A stretch of 38,414 nt of DNA from Eubacterium ruminantium (GTDB taxonomy: Bacteria > Bacillota > Clostridia > Lachnospirales > Lachnospiraceae), in NCBI RefSeq assembly GCF_900167085.1, contig NZ_FUXA01000018.1, forward strand, positions 1 to 38,414, read 5' to 3'. Both the position numbers and the translations under genes were made by a program. Of this stretch, positions 25,001 to 34,800 are shown in pieces. Within the stretch, counting starts at the first letter, position 1; every line of letters starts with the position of its first letter. The notes under the pieces were generated by a model. That model was not told where the DNA came from. It saw only the letters and a list, made by a program, of their open reading frames with translations, and did no database searches.

Positions 25001-27338
25001 CATAAATATCCTGGGAATCTTAAAAGCAGGAGGGTGTTATGTTCCGATACTTCCTGATTTCCCTAAGGAAAGAGTCAGATATATCGAAGAGACAAGTAAA
25101 CTTAAGATAATTCTTACTGCGGATAAATATAAAGATCTACCTGATGCGGACAAAGATATAGATCTTATGAGTTACAGACCTGAACCGGAAGACAGTGCAT
25201 ATATTCTTTTCACTTCCGGAAGTACAGGAACACCTAAGGGAGTAGAGATACTTCATAAGGCGGCCGCCAATACAATACAGGGTGCAAACCAGGTATATGG
25301 AGTTGACGAAAATGATGTGATCATCGGAATGTCCGAAATGAGTTTTGATATGTCGGTTTATGACATATTTGGTTCTCTTGGTGCAGGAGGAACACTCGTA
25401 ATGGTTCCGGATGTACATGCTATTGAGGACGTAGCCATGATGGTGGAAGAGCATAAGGTCAGCGTATGGCAGACAGTGCCTGCATTGATGCAGATGTATA
25501 TGAGTATAAGGAAAGCAGGGCAGGGTTCATCTATAAGGCATGTCATGCTCGGTGGTGACTTTATCCCGAAACAGCTTGCGAAGGATATCTTGGAAAAATT
25601 ACCGAATGCAAGGTTTATGAGCATAGGCGGACCGACAGAAACGGCAATTATGGATATCTATTATGAAGTCAAAGAAGTGAAAGATGAATGGAAAAGCATT
25701 CCTTATGGTTATCCGATACGTAATTCACAGATTTATATTATGGACTCAAAGGGCCGTGAATGTCCCGATGAAGTAATGGGTGAGATTTGTGCCGGCGGAA
25801 TGGGCATTGCAAAGGGATATGTCGGAATGCCGGAGCTTACCAAAGAAAGATTTATAGATCATGAGAAATACGGAAGGATCTTTAGAACAGGAGATTACGG
25901 AATCTATAAAAAAGACGGATATGTTGAAATATGCGGTCGAAAGGATGGTCAGGTAAAGATACAGGGAATGCGTATTGAACTTGGAGAGATAGAAAATGTT
26001 CTCTTGAAACATCCGGGAGTAACTCAGGCGGCTGCTTTAATCCATGAAGATAAGAATGGTTCAAGACAGATTGTCTGCTTTGTTGAAGCGGATAATGAAG
26101 AGTATCCGGCAAAAGAATTTATAGATTTTGCAGCAGAATATCTGACTGATTATATGAGACCTTCAATAGTAAGAGTATTGGATAAACTTCCTTTATCAGG
26201 CAACAACAAGATTGACAGAAGAAAGCTTATGGAAAGCCTTGCTGAAATTCAGTCTGAGAAACGTGAGATAGTTTTACCTGAAAATGAGATAGAAGAAAAA
26301 CTCCTGGAAATATGGAAAGAAGTTTTATGTGTAGATGAAGCCGGAGTTACAGATGACTTCTTCGAATGCGGAGGAGATTCTCTTAAGGCTATGGAATTAC
26401 TTTCGAAGATAAAGAAAGAACTTGACTGGAGCGGACTTCTTCTTACGGATATCCTTAAATCAGGTACTATAAGAGGTCTTGCTGAATTTAAATTAAGCGG
26501 CTCGAAAGGAAGTATTTTAAGAGAATTATCCGAGATTAGTCCGGATAAGAAGAAAGCATTCTTCATTCATGGAGGTAACGGAAGCGCGGATAGTTATAAG
26601 AAAATAGTTGCTGTGGTTAAAGACAGACTGAATTGTTATGGCATTGACCTTATGAAGGCAGTAACTCTTGAACCGAAGAAGATTTCTCTTAGAGAACTTG
26701 CAGAGGAGTATGCTGAAGCAATTACATCTGTAACTGTTCCGGAAGATGAGGTGACTCTTGTGGGATGGTGTATCGGAGGAACCATTTGCTTTGAAGCAGC
26801 ATATATTCTTGAAAAAGCCGGATATACCAGGATAAAGCTTATGTTCCTTGATACTCAGGATCCGGGAAGAGATGTTATCTATGATTATACAGTTGATACT
26901 GAGCTTGAGTTTATAAAGAGTTTATCTTTCGATAAATATCCTGAAGGTCTGGATGATATAAATGATATTTCCGAATTCTGGGAAAAAGTTGTAAAAGCTA
27001 TTGAAGATGATAAAGAGCTTGAAAAAGAAGTAAAGAAATCATTTATGACCATGACAGCGGGAATACTTATGAACCCTGAACAGCTATCTGTAAGAGAAAC
27101 TATCATGCTCAACAACTTTTTCAGAAGTACTGTAGACAATGCTCACAATGTCAGTGTCAGCGGAAAACTTCATCATACGAAGGCGATATATATTAAAGCG
27201 GCTGAAAACAGTGTATCGGAAGATCCGAATAAATGGCAGGAATATTTCGATGAGGAATTACCTGTTATAACACTTGAAGGTACACATTTCAGCATTATGG
27301 AAGATTATATAGAGAAATATACAGATTGGTTGGGATAA
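19047..27338 (+). CDS. NRPS 1: C-A-T-E-Cy-A-T-TE (two modules, terminating)
   Basis: ATG 19047 is chosen (GGAGG at 19032-19036) over 19029; 2763 residues. Order: C (about 4-440; CHHIALDG, His139-Asp144); A1 (445-940; A3 FTSGSTGEPKG 602-612, A10 KNGKIDKN ~933); T (GGDS, Ser990); E (1035-1450; HHLVMDG 1168-1174, NGRGFG..DLSNTVGWFT, NYLG 1381); Cy (1468-1900; DTIMLDSGS, Asp1600, Asp1605, Ser1608, and QTPQVYVD); A2 (1905-2395; A3 FTSGSTGTPKG 2055-2065); T (GGDS, Ser2445); TE (2500-2763; GWCIGG, Cys2575 in place of Ser). By-eye specificity read-outs are D-A-Y-F-I-A-T-C-F for A1 (possibly a hydrophobic residue, made D by E) and D-M-Y-Q-M-G-I-I-M for A2 (expected Cys/Ser/Thr for a Cy module, but no known code matched). 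The TE makes this the final synthetase. Confidence 0.95.
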   Translation: MEKIYSASPMQQGMYFHDMISEQALYYNQVSFGIEGSLDIENFKRSVQLLIDTHEVLRSRYFLSGEKNVSVGIAEQGQRKAEVEVKDITSLSEEEKDKFVEDEIRAGSRRKVDLEKGELMHMALYRYSDNYHVLVWGCHHIALDGWCMSILINELFGYYSASLKGDFSIKEEVPYSSYLEWLKESNDKESADYWKDYLKDKPERVVLPTWKKTGSYSLDREFVRLNISKEKMDKVKNIAAGYHVTVSTIIQGIWGLLVCKYGNTKEAIWGCVTSGRSVPVDDADSIVGLFINTLPVIFRLDKDNIFLEQLNKLGMDIFQAEFRSRVSLNDISDRPQELFDHIFAFENLEFADMLSGAKFDTLMIKNAKFYDRTNYDLTIKAQPSDELYIEWHYNPEVYDRRGIEQIAKSYSILLDQLINNPEKKVKDFKLLTEDEELKLIAEINKKYDKTVSINTVQEQFVKIASEYKDSVAIRENGNDLYYSELLNRSYNVASTLKNNGAEHGDVIGIDAVNGTDTVSCMLGILMAGCTYLPLDIKLPEKRREYFIEKTGMSIVISDKPEMYKDGLTIISKNDAIGYNVGSSNGKLLNEKYLPGDIAYIMFTSGSTGEPKGVCISSGSLYSFAAISKNSLQYGLPGDRVAQVAVLSFDASIYEIFSTLLTGGTVVIASPEDKENAVNLTKFFREEKITRAFITTQLFNLMVDEDVKCFEGARIISAGGERASARHFRKAADENPDVKIINTYGPTECVCFASGYLVKPFSEEAEEIPIGLPEANHIFYVMDGDGNLCPPYAEGELYIGGDNASGYFGREDLTNEAFIEDPFSEGRKIYKSGDMVRYIPGEGMLFLNRKDTQVKIRGFRIEAGEIENALNSCNNVKQSFVRIVKKNEIWKIYGYYTSDQAVEAEDVKNELSKYLPSYMMPNALLQMKEFPMNKNGKIDKNSFPDIENDTETVFVLPQNDVQNKLLSIWQEVLGDKEIGIRHNFFEHGGDSIKAMQIIGLMKKYGLNAEIRTLFHNPTIEKFSEYVYQGESQSQEALEGECPLLPIQKEFFKENYADKDHFNQSALVKIKASVTKEQLEHVMDGLIAHHDMLRAKYIYSGDKVTQYIQPVGAKSYMIHEFESYDKAFTDDEMDKEIENIQKMMDIEKGILIQLGLFKEKEAAYLFIAVHHLVMDGVSFRLILRDIRDLFKGELNNEKTILTPKTVSYRDYAKAQEEAEIKELPWDETGCTNLDRLSGISSPERQLKLKDRKSVSFILSGDEKIGLNKYLRLARGVEYADALLTIISKSISDTFGIKKFAVDIEHNGRGFGNQSFDLSNTVGWFTAIYPYIFNDDNDDLEKLIKNTSDIQKKYRKYSSEYMIRKISGGTDKENEITRPEICFNYLGDFDNLGEKSEEFEIVKKTTTGNRSEEQRTDYHLEINSLSFGDSLRIMIDYDDKILDENSINSFISKINNYISHLGAVSEDKFYEPFPLSSLQMAYFIGKQDFYELGGFTTHNYIEMETKVDIERLNNALQKLIINQEMLRTVVVKDGTQRVLREIPEYKIELEDLRGLSKEEQERQIKAKRNELSHYVFDIYHFPLFDIGGFILTDEDKYLFIGYDTIMLDSGSANLLIRDLAYYYLHPDETPVPLDYHYRDYIYDWENLKTGDLYEEAKEYWTSKLETFPEAPRLPMICDPEQVTKGHFLRKVKRYSVDEYNILKRKSASHRMTISALLLSVYAHTMNFYSGMDRFALNLTIFNRPTFNKDIERLYGDFTSTILLDFDLSEGKNFWEESEKVQATLGKALEYRIYDGINFSRDVMRKFRYPKTKAMMPMVFTSLLFENDIWEDVKNLGDVKWQIGQTPQVYVDFNVLEQGGELVIQMDYVSELFDEDMIEKVFSAYCHMLDDVAGNKDEIWQPCLSEEEESKRAAYNDTNEEVRDETTLIKLFDTASASHEEKTALIYGKEKISYKELNRLSDRIAYDLIKNGNSHEPVGIMIERTPGTIINILGILKAGGCYVPILPDFPKERVRYIEETSKLKIILTADKYKDLPDADKDIDLMSYRPEPEDSAYILFTSGSTGTPKGVEILHKAAANTIQGANQVYGVDENDVIIGMSEMSFDMSVYDIFGSLGAGGTLVMVPDVHAIEDVAMMVEEHKVSVWQTVPALMQMYMSIRKAGQGSSIRHVMLGGDFIPKQLAKDILEKLPNARFMSIGGPTETAIMDIYYEVKEVKDEWKSIPYGYPIRNSQIYIMDSKGRECPDEVMGEICAGGMGIAKGYVGMPELTKERFIDHEKYGRIFRTGDYGIYKKDGYVEICGRKDGQVKIQGMRIELGEIENVLLKHPGVTQAAALIHEDKNGSRQIVCFVEADNEEYPAKEFIDFAAEYLTDYMRPSIVRVLDKLPLSGNNKIDRRKLMESLAEIQSEKREIVLPENEIEEKLLEIWKEVLCVDEAGVTDDFFECGGDSLKAMELLSKIKKELDWSGLLLTDILKSGTIRGLAEFKLSGSKGSILRELSEISPDKKKAFFIHGGNGSADSYKKIVAVVKDRLNCYGIDLMKAVTLEPKKISLRELAEEYAEAITSVTVPEDEVTLVGWCIGGTICFEAAYILEKAGYTRIKLMFLDTQDPGRDVIYDYTVDTELEFIKSLSFDKYPEGLDDINDISEFWEKVVKAIEDDKELEKEVKKSFMTMTAGILMNPEQLSVRETIMLNNFFRSTVDNAHNVSVSGKLHHTKAIYIKAAENSVSEDPNKWQEYFDEELPVITLEGTHFSIMEDYIEKYTDWLG

Positions 27339-27343
27339 AAAAT

Positions 27344-28060
27344 ATGAATGTTGTATTTTGCTTTCCATATGCAGGCGGTTCAGCGTCTGCATATGGAGAT
27401 TTGAAGAGATTAGGCAGAACCAGAGATATTGAAGTGGTTCCGATAGAATATGCCGGTCGAGCATCGAGAATAAGCGATCCTTTATATAGTGATATTTATG
27501 AAACCGCTGAGGATTGTTACAGACAGATAAAGGAATATCTTTCAAAGCACAGAGTCAGTGAGTATGGCTTTTTCGGGCACAGCATGGGAAGCTGGGTCGT
27601 ATATGAAGTCGCTAAACTTGTTCAATACAGAGAAGAGTTAAATAAACCGAAAGTCATTTTCTTTTCCGCTAATACAATACCACAGATTGAGATAGACAAG
27701 AAAATGAGCGGCCTGGCAAATGATGTTTTCTGGGAGGAGATGTACCTTCAGGGTGGACTTGAGAAAGAGCTTTATGAAGTTAAAGAGTTTAAAGATTACA
27801 TCCTTCCGATCATCAAAAATGATTACAGGATTCTGGAAGAATATGCCGGACCGGATGTTGAAAAATACAAGATAGATTCCGATGTATGTGTTCTAGCCGG
27901 AAGGGAAGACAATATATCGGAAAGTGAGTGCCGTGACTGGAGCCAGTTTACGGATCATGAATTTGATATCAGATGGTTCAATGGAGATCATTTCTATATA
28001 CGAAATGAAGGAAGTAAGCTCGTGGATTTATTTTGCAGAAAGATGAATCGGGAAGCATGA
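27344..28060 (+). CDS. Type II thioesterase (Ser nucleophile)
   Basis: The 238-residue protein from ATG 27344 (MNVVFCFPYAGGSASAY) starts 5 bases after NRPS 1; a TTG at 27326 would overlap it. The FPYAGG oxyanion loop, GHSMGS with Ser80, Asp189 in AGREDN and His216 in GDHFYI are standard for type II thioesterases that clear misprimed carrier domains of NRPS lines. It has no membrane or signal segment and probably edits both synthetases. A second, different type II thioesterase follows directly. Confidence 0.9.
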   Translation: MNVVFCFPYAGGSASAYGDLKRLGRTRDIEVVPIEYAGRASRISDPLYSDIYETAEDCYRQIKEYLSKHRVSEYGFFGHSMGSWVVYEVAKLVQYREELNKPKVIFFSANTIPQIEIDKKMSGLANDVFWEEMYLQGGLEKELYEVKEFKDYILPIIKNDYRILEEYAGPDVEKYKIDSDVCVLAGREDNISESECRDWSQFTDHEFDIRWFNGDHFYIRNEGSKLVDLFCRKMNREA

Positions 28061-28064
28061 AAGG

Positions 28065-28811
28065 ATGAGTTGTATGAATAAATGGATTGCACATGAAAGT
28101 AACGGCGACAAGGATATAAATCTTTTTGCGTTTCCTCATGCGGGAGGAACAGCAGCTTTCTTCGCAACATGGGGAAGGATTCTTAAAGATATATCGATCT
28201 TGCCTGTTCAGTATCCCATGAGAGAAAAAAGGATAAGAGAGAAACTTCAGGATAGTCTTATTGAGATGGCTCACTGTTTTGTGGATGAGAGTATTGACCT
28301 TATAAAAGAGAAGAAATTCGCATTTATCGGACATTGCAGCGGAAGCATTGTGGCTTATGAAGCTGCAAAATATCTAAAAGAAAAATATAACATTCAGCCG
28401 GAGGTTTTATTTGTATCTTCATGTTATTCGCCGGAAAATTATTCTGCGCCGATACTTAGCAATTTAAGTAATGATAAGCTTTTGGAAGTTATAAAAGAGT
28501 CGGGCTTTGTCTCCGAAGAATTAATAAATGAACCAATTATGTTTGAATATTTCGCGCCGATTGTGAAAAAGGATTTTTACCTTCAGGAAAATTACAAGGC
28601 CGGAGAAACGGTAAAACTGAATTCGCAGATAGTATGTATGTACGGAAAAGAAGATGAGGCATTAAGTAAAAGAGAAAATATAAGTGACTGGAGAAGATAT
28701 ACAGATACTGCTTTTTATATAGAGGAGTTTAATGGAAGCCATTTCTATCTTGAGAAGGAGATTGATAAAGTTGGGGAAGTTATAGAAAATCACTTGATAA
28801 GGAGAGACTAA
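28065..28811 (+). CDS. Type II thioesterase-like protein with Cys in the nucleophile position
   Basis: The 248-residue protein has the family layout: FPHAGG loop (23-28), nucleophile elbow GHCSGS with Cys91, where its neighbour has GHSMGS, Asp197 in YGKEDE and His226 in GSHFYL. The Ser to Cys change keeps the triad geometry, so a thiol nucleophile is possible; alternatively it is an acyl-transfer or holding protein. ATG 28065 and ATG 28074 are both plausible starts (GGAAG 28051-28055, AGGA 28062-28065). It lies 4 bases after the first type II thioesterase and 4 before NRPS 2. Confidence 0.86.
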   Translation: MSCMNKWIAHESNGDKDINLFAFPHAGGTAAFFATWGRILKDISILPVQYPMREKRIREKLQDSLIEMAHCFVDESIDLIKEKKFAFIGHCSGSIVAYEAAKYLKEKYNIQPEVLFVSSCYSPENYSAPILSNLSNDKLLEVIKESGFVSEELINEPIMFEYFAPIVKKDFYLQENYKAGETVKLNSQIVCMYGKEDEALSKRENISDWRRYTDTAFYIEEFNGSHFYLEKEIDKVGEVIENHLIRRD

Positions 28812-28815
28812 AGAA

Positions 28816-31800
28816 ATGGAAAAGAAAACATTACTGACTGATGTTCAGTTTGCATATATGATGGGTAGAAATGAACATCTCTATCTCGGAGGAATTTCTA
28901 CACATTTCTATGCGGAATTTGAAAGAAATCTTGACCCGGTGTTGGTTGAAAATTCCGTTAACAGAGTTATAGTCCGTCAGGAAATGCTTAGGACTTATAT
29001 TGCAGAAGACGGTACACAGAGAATTCTGGATGAGGCCCCAAGATATAAAGTTATATGTGAAGATTTAAGCGGATTATCAGATGATGAGAGAGAAAGAATC
29101 CTTTTGGATTACAGAAATAAGAATTCTGACAGGGTATTTCCTTTAGGAAAATGGCCTATGTTCGAGTTCCATATGTTTAAAGTCCGCGAAGACAGATATC
29201 GTCTGATAGTTGACTTCGACATGATGCTCGTTGACGGTATGAGTACAGAACTTCTTATACAGGAACTCTTGAGTAATTATGATAATGATGAAGAAGTTGA
29301 GAAGCTTCCGATTTCATTTTCTGATTTCATAGTCAGTCAGAGCGAAAAAAGAGAAGAACGCAGTGAGGAGGATATGAATTTCTGGAATGAAAGAATAAAT
29401 GATTTCCAGGCAGGACCGTTCCTTAATAAGCTTGATGAAAGTATGCCGGACGTTCCGAAATTCAATTTTATGGAATATATCATATCCGAGGAGGATTGGT
29501 CGAAAAGGGAGAGTTATCTCAGAGAGAAGAAGATTCTTCCATCGATATATCTTCTTACTGCATATGCGAAGACTGTCTCTAAGTGGACGAATCTTGATAA
29601 GATAACCATAAATATGACGGTATCGGACAGAAAGGGACTTAACCTTTCAAAAGTTATAGGCGATTTCACAAAGATACTTCCTGTTGATTTTGATTTTAGT
29701 GATGACAAGGATATTTATGAGATAAGCAGGGAAACACAGAAGAAGATATCTGTCTATAAGAAACATCTCAATTGCAATATGATGGCTGTTGCTAAAAATG
29801 TCTGCATTAAAGATGATGTTGAAGATAAGGCTGCATTTCCATTTGTATTTACGGGAATGTTCTTTGATCTGGCAAAGGAGGGTTGGCAGGAATTCGGTGA
29901 AAGAATATATCAGGCCAGTCAGACTCCACAGGTTCTTCTTGATAATCAGATAACACTTAAAAGCGGTGCTCTGACAATTCATTGGGATTATCCTAAGCAG
30001 TATTGGAACAGAGACAGACTTCAGGATGTTCAAAGATATTTTGTTGAAACAGCGCTTTACGGCGAATCAAAGGTTCTGGATGAATGTGCTGAAGAAAGTT
30101 ATGCAAAATATAATGATACAAAGGAAGATATTCCATATATTTCACCTGTGAAACTCATACATGATCAGGCAGTTAATAATCCGGATAATACTGCTGTTAT
30201 GACAGCAAATTCCGAACTTACATATGAAGAACTCGATGAGATGTCAAGCAGGGAAGCAAATTATCTGATCAAAAACTATGGATATAAAAAAGGATATCTT
30301 ATTGAAGGAGTCAGAGATTATACAACCATAGTTCATATGATAGCTGTTGCCAAAACAGGCGGTTATTATGTGCCTGTCGCTACCGGTCTTCCGGAGAAAA
30401 GAAAGGATTATGTTCTTAAAAAGAGTAATGCGGTAGAAACTCTTACTGCAGATTTTTATCGTGAGAACAGATGCGACGATCTGAGCGACAGTATGGATGA
30501 TATTCCGGAAAACGGAGAAGATCTTCTTTATGTCATTTATACATCCGGAACAACAGGAAATCCGAAGGGTGTTGAGATAAGCAGAAAAGCTATGATGAAT
30601 ACGGTTCTTGATATGAACCGTAGATTTAATATTAACGAGGATGATAGATTTATCGGTATATCTTCTTTCGGTTTTGACCTTTCTGTATATGATGTTTTCG
30701 GTTCGCTCACTACGGGAGCAGCAGTATTTCTTCATGATAAGCAGGAGAATATCTACGGTATGATCGAAGAACTTGAAGAATTCCCTATAAGTGTTTGGAA
30801 TACTGTTCCTGTTTTGATGCAGATACTTGTAAATGAACTGGATAAAGACTATGTAAATAATAACTTGAGACTTGTCCTTCTGAGTGGTGACTGGATTCCT
30901 GTGGATCTTCCGGATAAGATAAAGAAACATTTTCCAAAAGCAAATGTTATAAGTCTCGGTGGGGCTACTGAAGCATCGATATGGTCGATTTACTATCCGA
31001 TAGAAGAGGTTAAGGAGAATTGGAAGAGTATACCTTATGGATATCCGCTTTCAAATCAGACCATGTACATACTCGGATATGACAAGAAAGCGCTTCCGGA
31101 GAATATTGAAGGTGATATTTATATCGGTGGTATCGGAGTAGCTCTCGGTTATCAAAATGATGAGGAGAAGACAAAGGCTTCATTTATCAATCATCCTATA
31201 TACGGACGTTTATATGCAACAGGTGACAGAGGATATTTATCAAATGAAGGTTATATGGTCTTCTGTGGAAGAAAAGATAATCAGGTTAAGATACACGGTA
31301 ATCGTATAGAGCTCGGAGAGATAGAAAGTTGTCTTAAAAAGCAGCCTAATATTATCGCTGCAGTTGCACAGGTTGTATCCGGAAGCGGCAATACGAAAAA
31401 GCTTTTTGGTTACTATGTTCCTGCCGACAGTATGCCATATGATAAAGAGTGGGTTGAAGAAACAGCGGCCGTACAGAAAAAGGCTATGGAAGAAAGTGAA
31501 AGAAATCTTCCGGATTATCTTACAACAGATGAGTATAAGGATATTTCCGATTCTCTTGAAGAAGTAAGTACAGCCATAATAAGCAATACATTTTATAAAT
31601 TTGATTTCTTTACAAATAAAGATGAGATCTATACACTGGATAATCTCTTCCTGGAAGGAAAGATAATAGAAAGATACAGAAAACTGATCAACCAGTGGGC
31701 TGATGTAATGGTAAAGATCGGCAAACTCAGTAAGAAACGTGAGGGAGTATATCAGGTTACAGAACCTTTAAAAGAAATTGATGTAGATAGCCTTTATGAT

Positions 31801-34800
31801 GAGATCATGAAGAAAAAAGGTGTATCTTATTGGGGTGGATCATTTGAATTTCTTATGCTCTGTAACAAAAATGTTCTTGATATACTGAAAGCTGATGTTA
31901 ACCCGCTTACAATACTTTTCCCTGAAGGCGAGACTAACAGAGCGGAGAATATATATAGATCAAATCCTGTAGCTGAGTATATGAATATGCTTACTGCATC
32001 AGCTATAGAGGAATATATAAAGAACTGGAAGAAAGACAGACCTGTACGAATACTGGAATTTGGTGCAGGAACAGGTGGTACTACTGCTGACATTCTTGAA
32101 AGGATCAAGAATTATAATATTGAATATACATTTACAGACCTTTCAACATTCTTTACTGAAAAAGCAAAAGAGAAATTCGCACAGTATGATTTCATTAAGT
32201 ACGGTATCTTCAATATCGACCAGCTTCCTCAGGCGCAGGGATATCAGCCGGAATGCTTTGATATTATAATCGGAGCAAATGTTCTTCATGATTCAAAGAT
32301 AATCAATAAGACTTTGAAGAATTTCAGATATATGCTGGCTAAAGAAGGTATGCTTGTTGCACTGGAAGTAACAACCAACAAGATATATCACAAAGTTTCC
32401 ATCGGATTCATTGAAGGATTTTCAGGATATAACGATGAACGACTTAAGAAAAATGAACCGCTTTTATCTGCAAGGGAATGGAAAGAGGAGATGGAAAAAT
32501 GTGGATTCATATTGGCATCTTCTTATCCGGAAGAATCATCTCCGGCGGAAGTTTTCGATCAGCATGTAATATATAGCTATTCAGCTTCAAGTAAAGATTA
32601 TAAGTCAGAAGAGGAATTATATAAGAAACTTGAAGAAGATCTTCCGGCTTATATGATACCTGAAAAAATATATGCTTTATATGAATTGCCGCTGAGTAAA
32701 AATGCTAAGGTAAATCTTAAAGAACTTCCGTATGAAATGGGAGATGGCCAGAGAGCTAATGCAGCTATAATAAAACCTGAAACAGAAACCGAGAAACTTT
32801 TATCTGATATTATATGCGAGACTCTCGGCTTTGATGAGATAAGTACAGATGTAAATATCTTTACTGTGGGTGCTGATTCACTTAAATCCATAAGCATTCT
32901 TACAAAGCTCAAGAATCACGGTATAGAGGTATCGCTTACAAAACTTTATAAATATGCGACGATCAAGCAGTTGGCTGAATTTATCGATCATTCAGAATCC
33001 GGTGACGAAGAGAAAGTACCGGATGAGAAGCTTGAACTGGCTGACTTTAAACCTGATCTTGAACATAGATATGATCCATTCCCACTCAGTGATCTTCAGG
33101 AATCTTATTATATAGGGGCTCATGAAACTGAGGGCTTCAGCAGTATTCCTACAGCAGGATATGTTGAGATTGAGTGTCCGGGATATGATTACGACAGATT
33201 GATAAATGTCTATAAAAAAGTTATCGAGCGACATGATATCCTCAGAACTTATATTGATGACGAGGGTATGCAGCATGTTCTTAAGGAACTTGAGGATTAC
33301 AGTATTCCGGTAACGGATTTAAGAGGATGGAAAGAAGAAGATGTAAAAGATTATCTTGAAAATACAAGAAGAGAAATGGTTGCTACAAGACTTGACCTGT
33401 CCATAGCACCTTTATCTAAATGTAAGTTATCACAGCTTAAAGATGACTTTGCCATACTTCATATCTATGCCGATGGACAGATCATGGATGGTTGGAGTTT
33501 CCAGTTATTCTTCACTGAGCTCGGTACATTTTATAAGAATCCTGATACTGTTATGGAACCGCTTAAGGTTACATTCAGAGATTATATAAGGTATAGAGAA
33601 GCTTTAAAAACAACAAAGAAATATGAGGCCGATAAGAAATTCTGGATGGAGAAGATACCTGATCTTCCGTCTGCAGGTGTACTTCCGGTTATGAATGACA
33701 TCGCGGATCTTGATACAGTTGAAGGTATACAGGTTGAATGCGGACTTCCTATTGAAACATGGAACAATATAGAGAAGAAAGCAATGGAGCATGGTGTGTC
33801 TGCGTTCTCTGTTCTTATGACTTCTTTCGCGGTTGCTGTTGCAAGATGGAATGATAAGAAGAGATTTCTGCTTAATATTCCTGAGTTCTACAGACCTCCG
33901 TTCCATGAAGATATTTTCAAGGTTCTTGGAGAGTGCGCATCATTTCTTCTTTTTACAATGGATGATGATCCTGAAGATACATTCTACGAAAAGGTAGTTA
34001 AGACTCAGCAGCAGATCATGGAGCTTAAGGATCACAACAGCTTCAGTGGTATGGAGATTACAAGAGAGATCTACAGAAAAAATAACGGATATAGCGAAGT
34101 TCTTGCTCCGCTTGTATTTGGTATGCTGCCGGATGCTCAGGAATTCCAGGACAGATTTATTGAGATACAAAAAGAAGGTATGAGAATCAGATATCAGGAG
34201 AATCATACTTCTCAGATATGGATAGATGTTAATACCTGTGTTTACAGTGACAGAATTGAATTTAATTACAACAGTCTTAAGGGACTTATCAGAAAAGAAG
34301 TTCTTGAGAAACTTGCAGCTATGCAGAAAAATATTTTATTTGAAGCTGCAACCAATGAAGAATACTGGAATAATAAAGTTAATATTCCTCTTCCTGATGA
34401 AGATAAAGCTGTCATCGACAGAGCTAATTCGACCAAAGAAGATTTGGGTAGCACAACCCTGACAGAAATGATCAGAGATTCATTTGAGAAATATAAAGAT
34501 AATATTTTTGTAAAGATGAAGGGTATTGCTTACACATATGACGAGATTCATGAGATGGTCAGAAAGGCAGCCGGAGGCTTAAAGAAGATAGGTGTTATGA
34601 AGGGCGATAAAGTTGCTGTATATATAGGTAAAGGACTTGAGCAGATAGTAAGTGCTTTAGCTACCCTGTATATAGGAGCTGTTTATGTTCCGATTGAGTA
34701 TGACTATTCATATGAAGTAGTTGCCAATACATTATCATATATCGATCAAAGATATGTCCTTGTTAATGATAAGGACTATGCAGAATTAAAGAAGCATATT

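Noticed and set aside
30244-30930. 228-codon open frame on the minus strand inside NRPS 2
   Set aside because: Lies wholly antisense to well-supported Cy/A domain sequence, has no ribosome site or recognisable motif; a shadow of AT-rich coding DNA.
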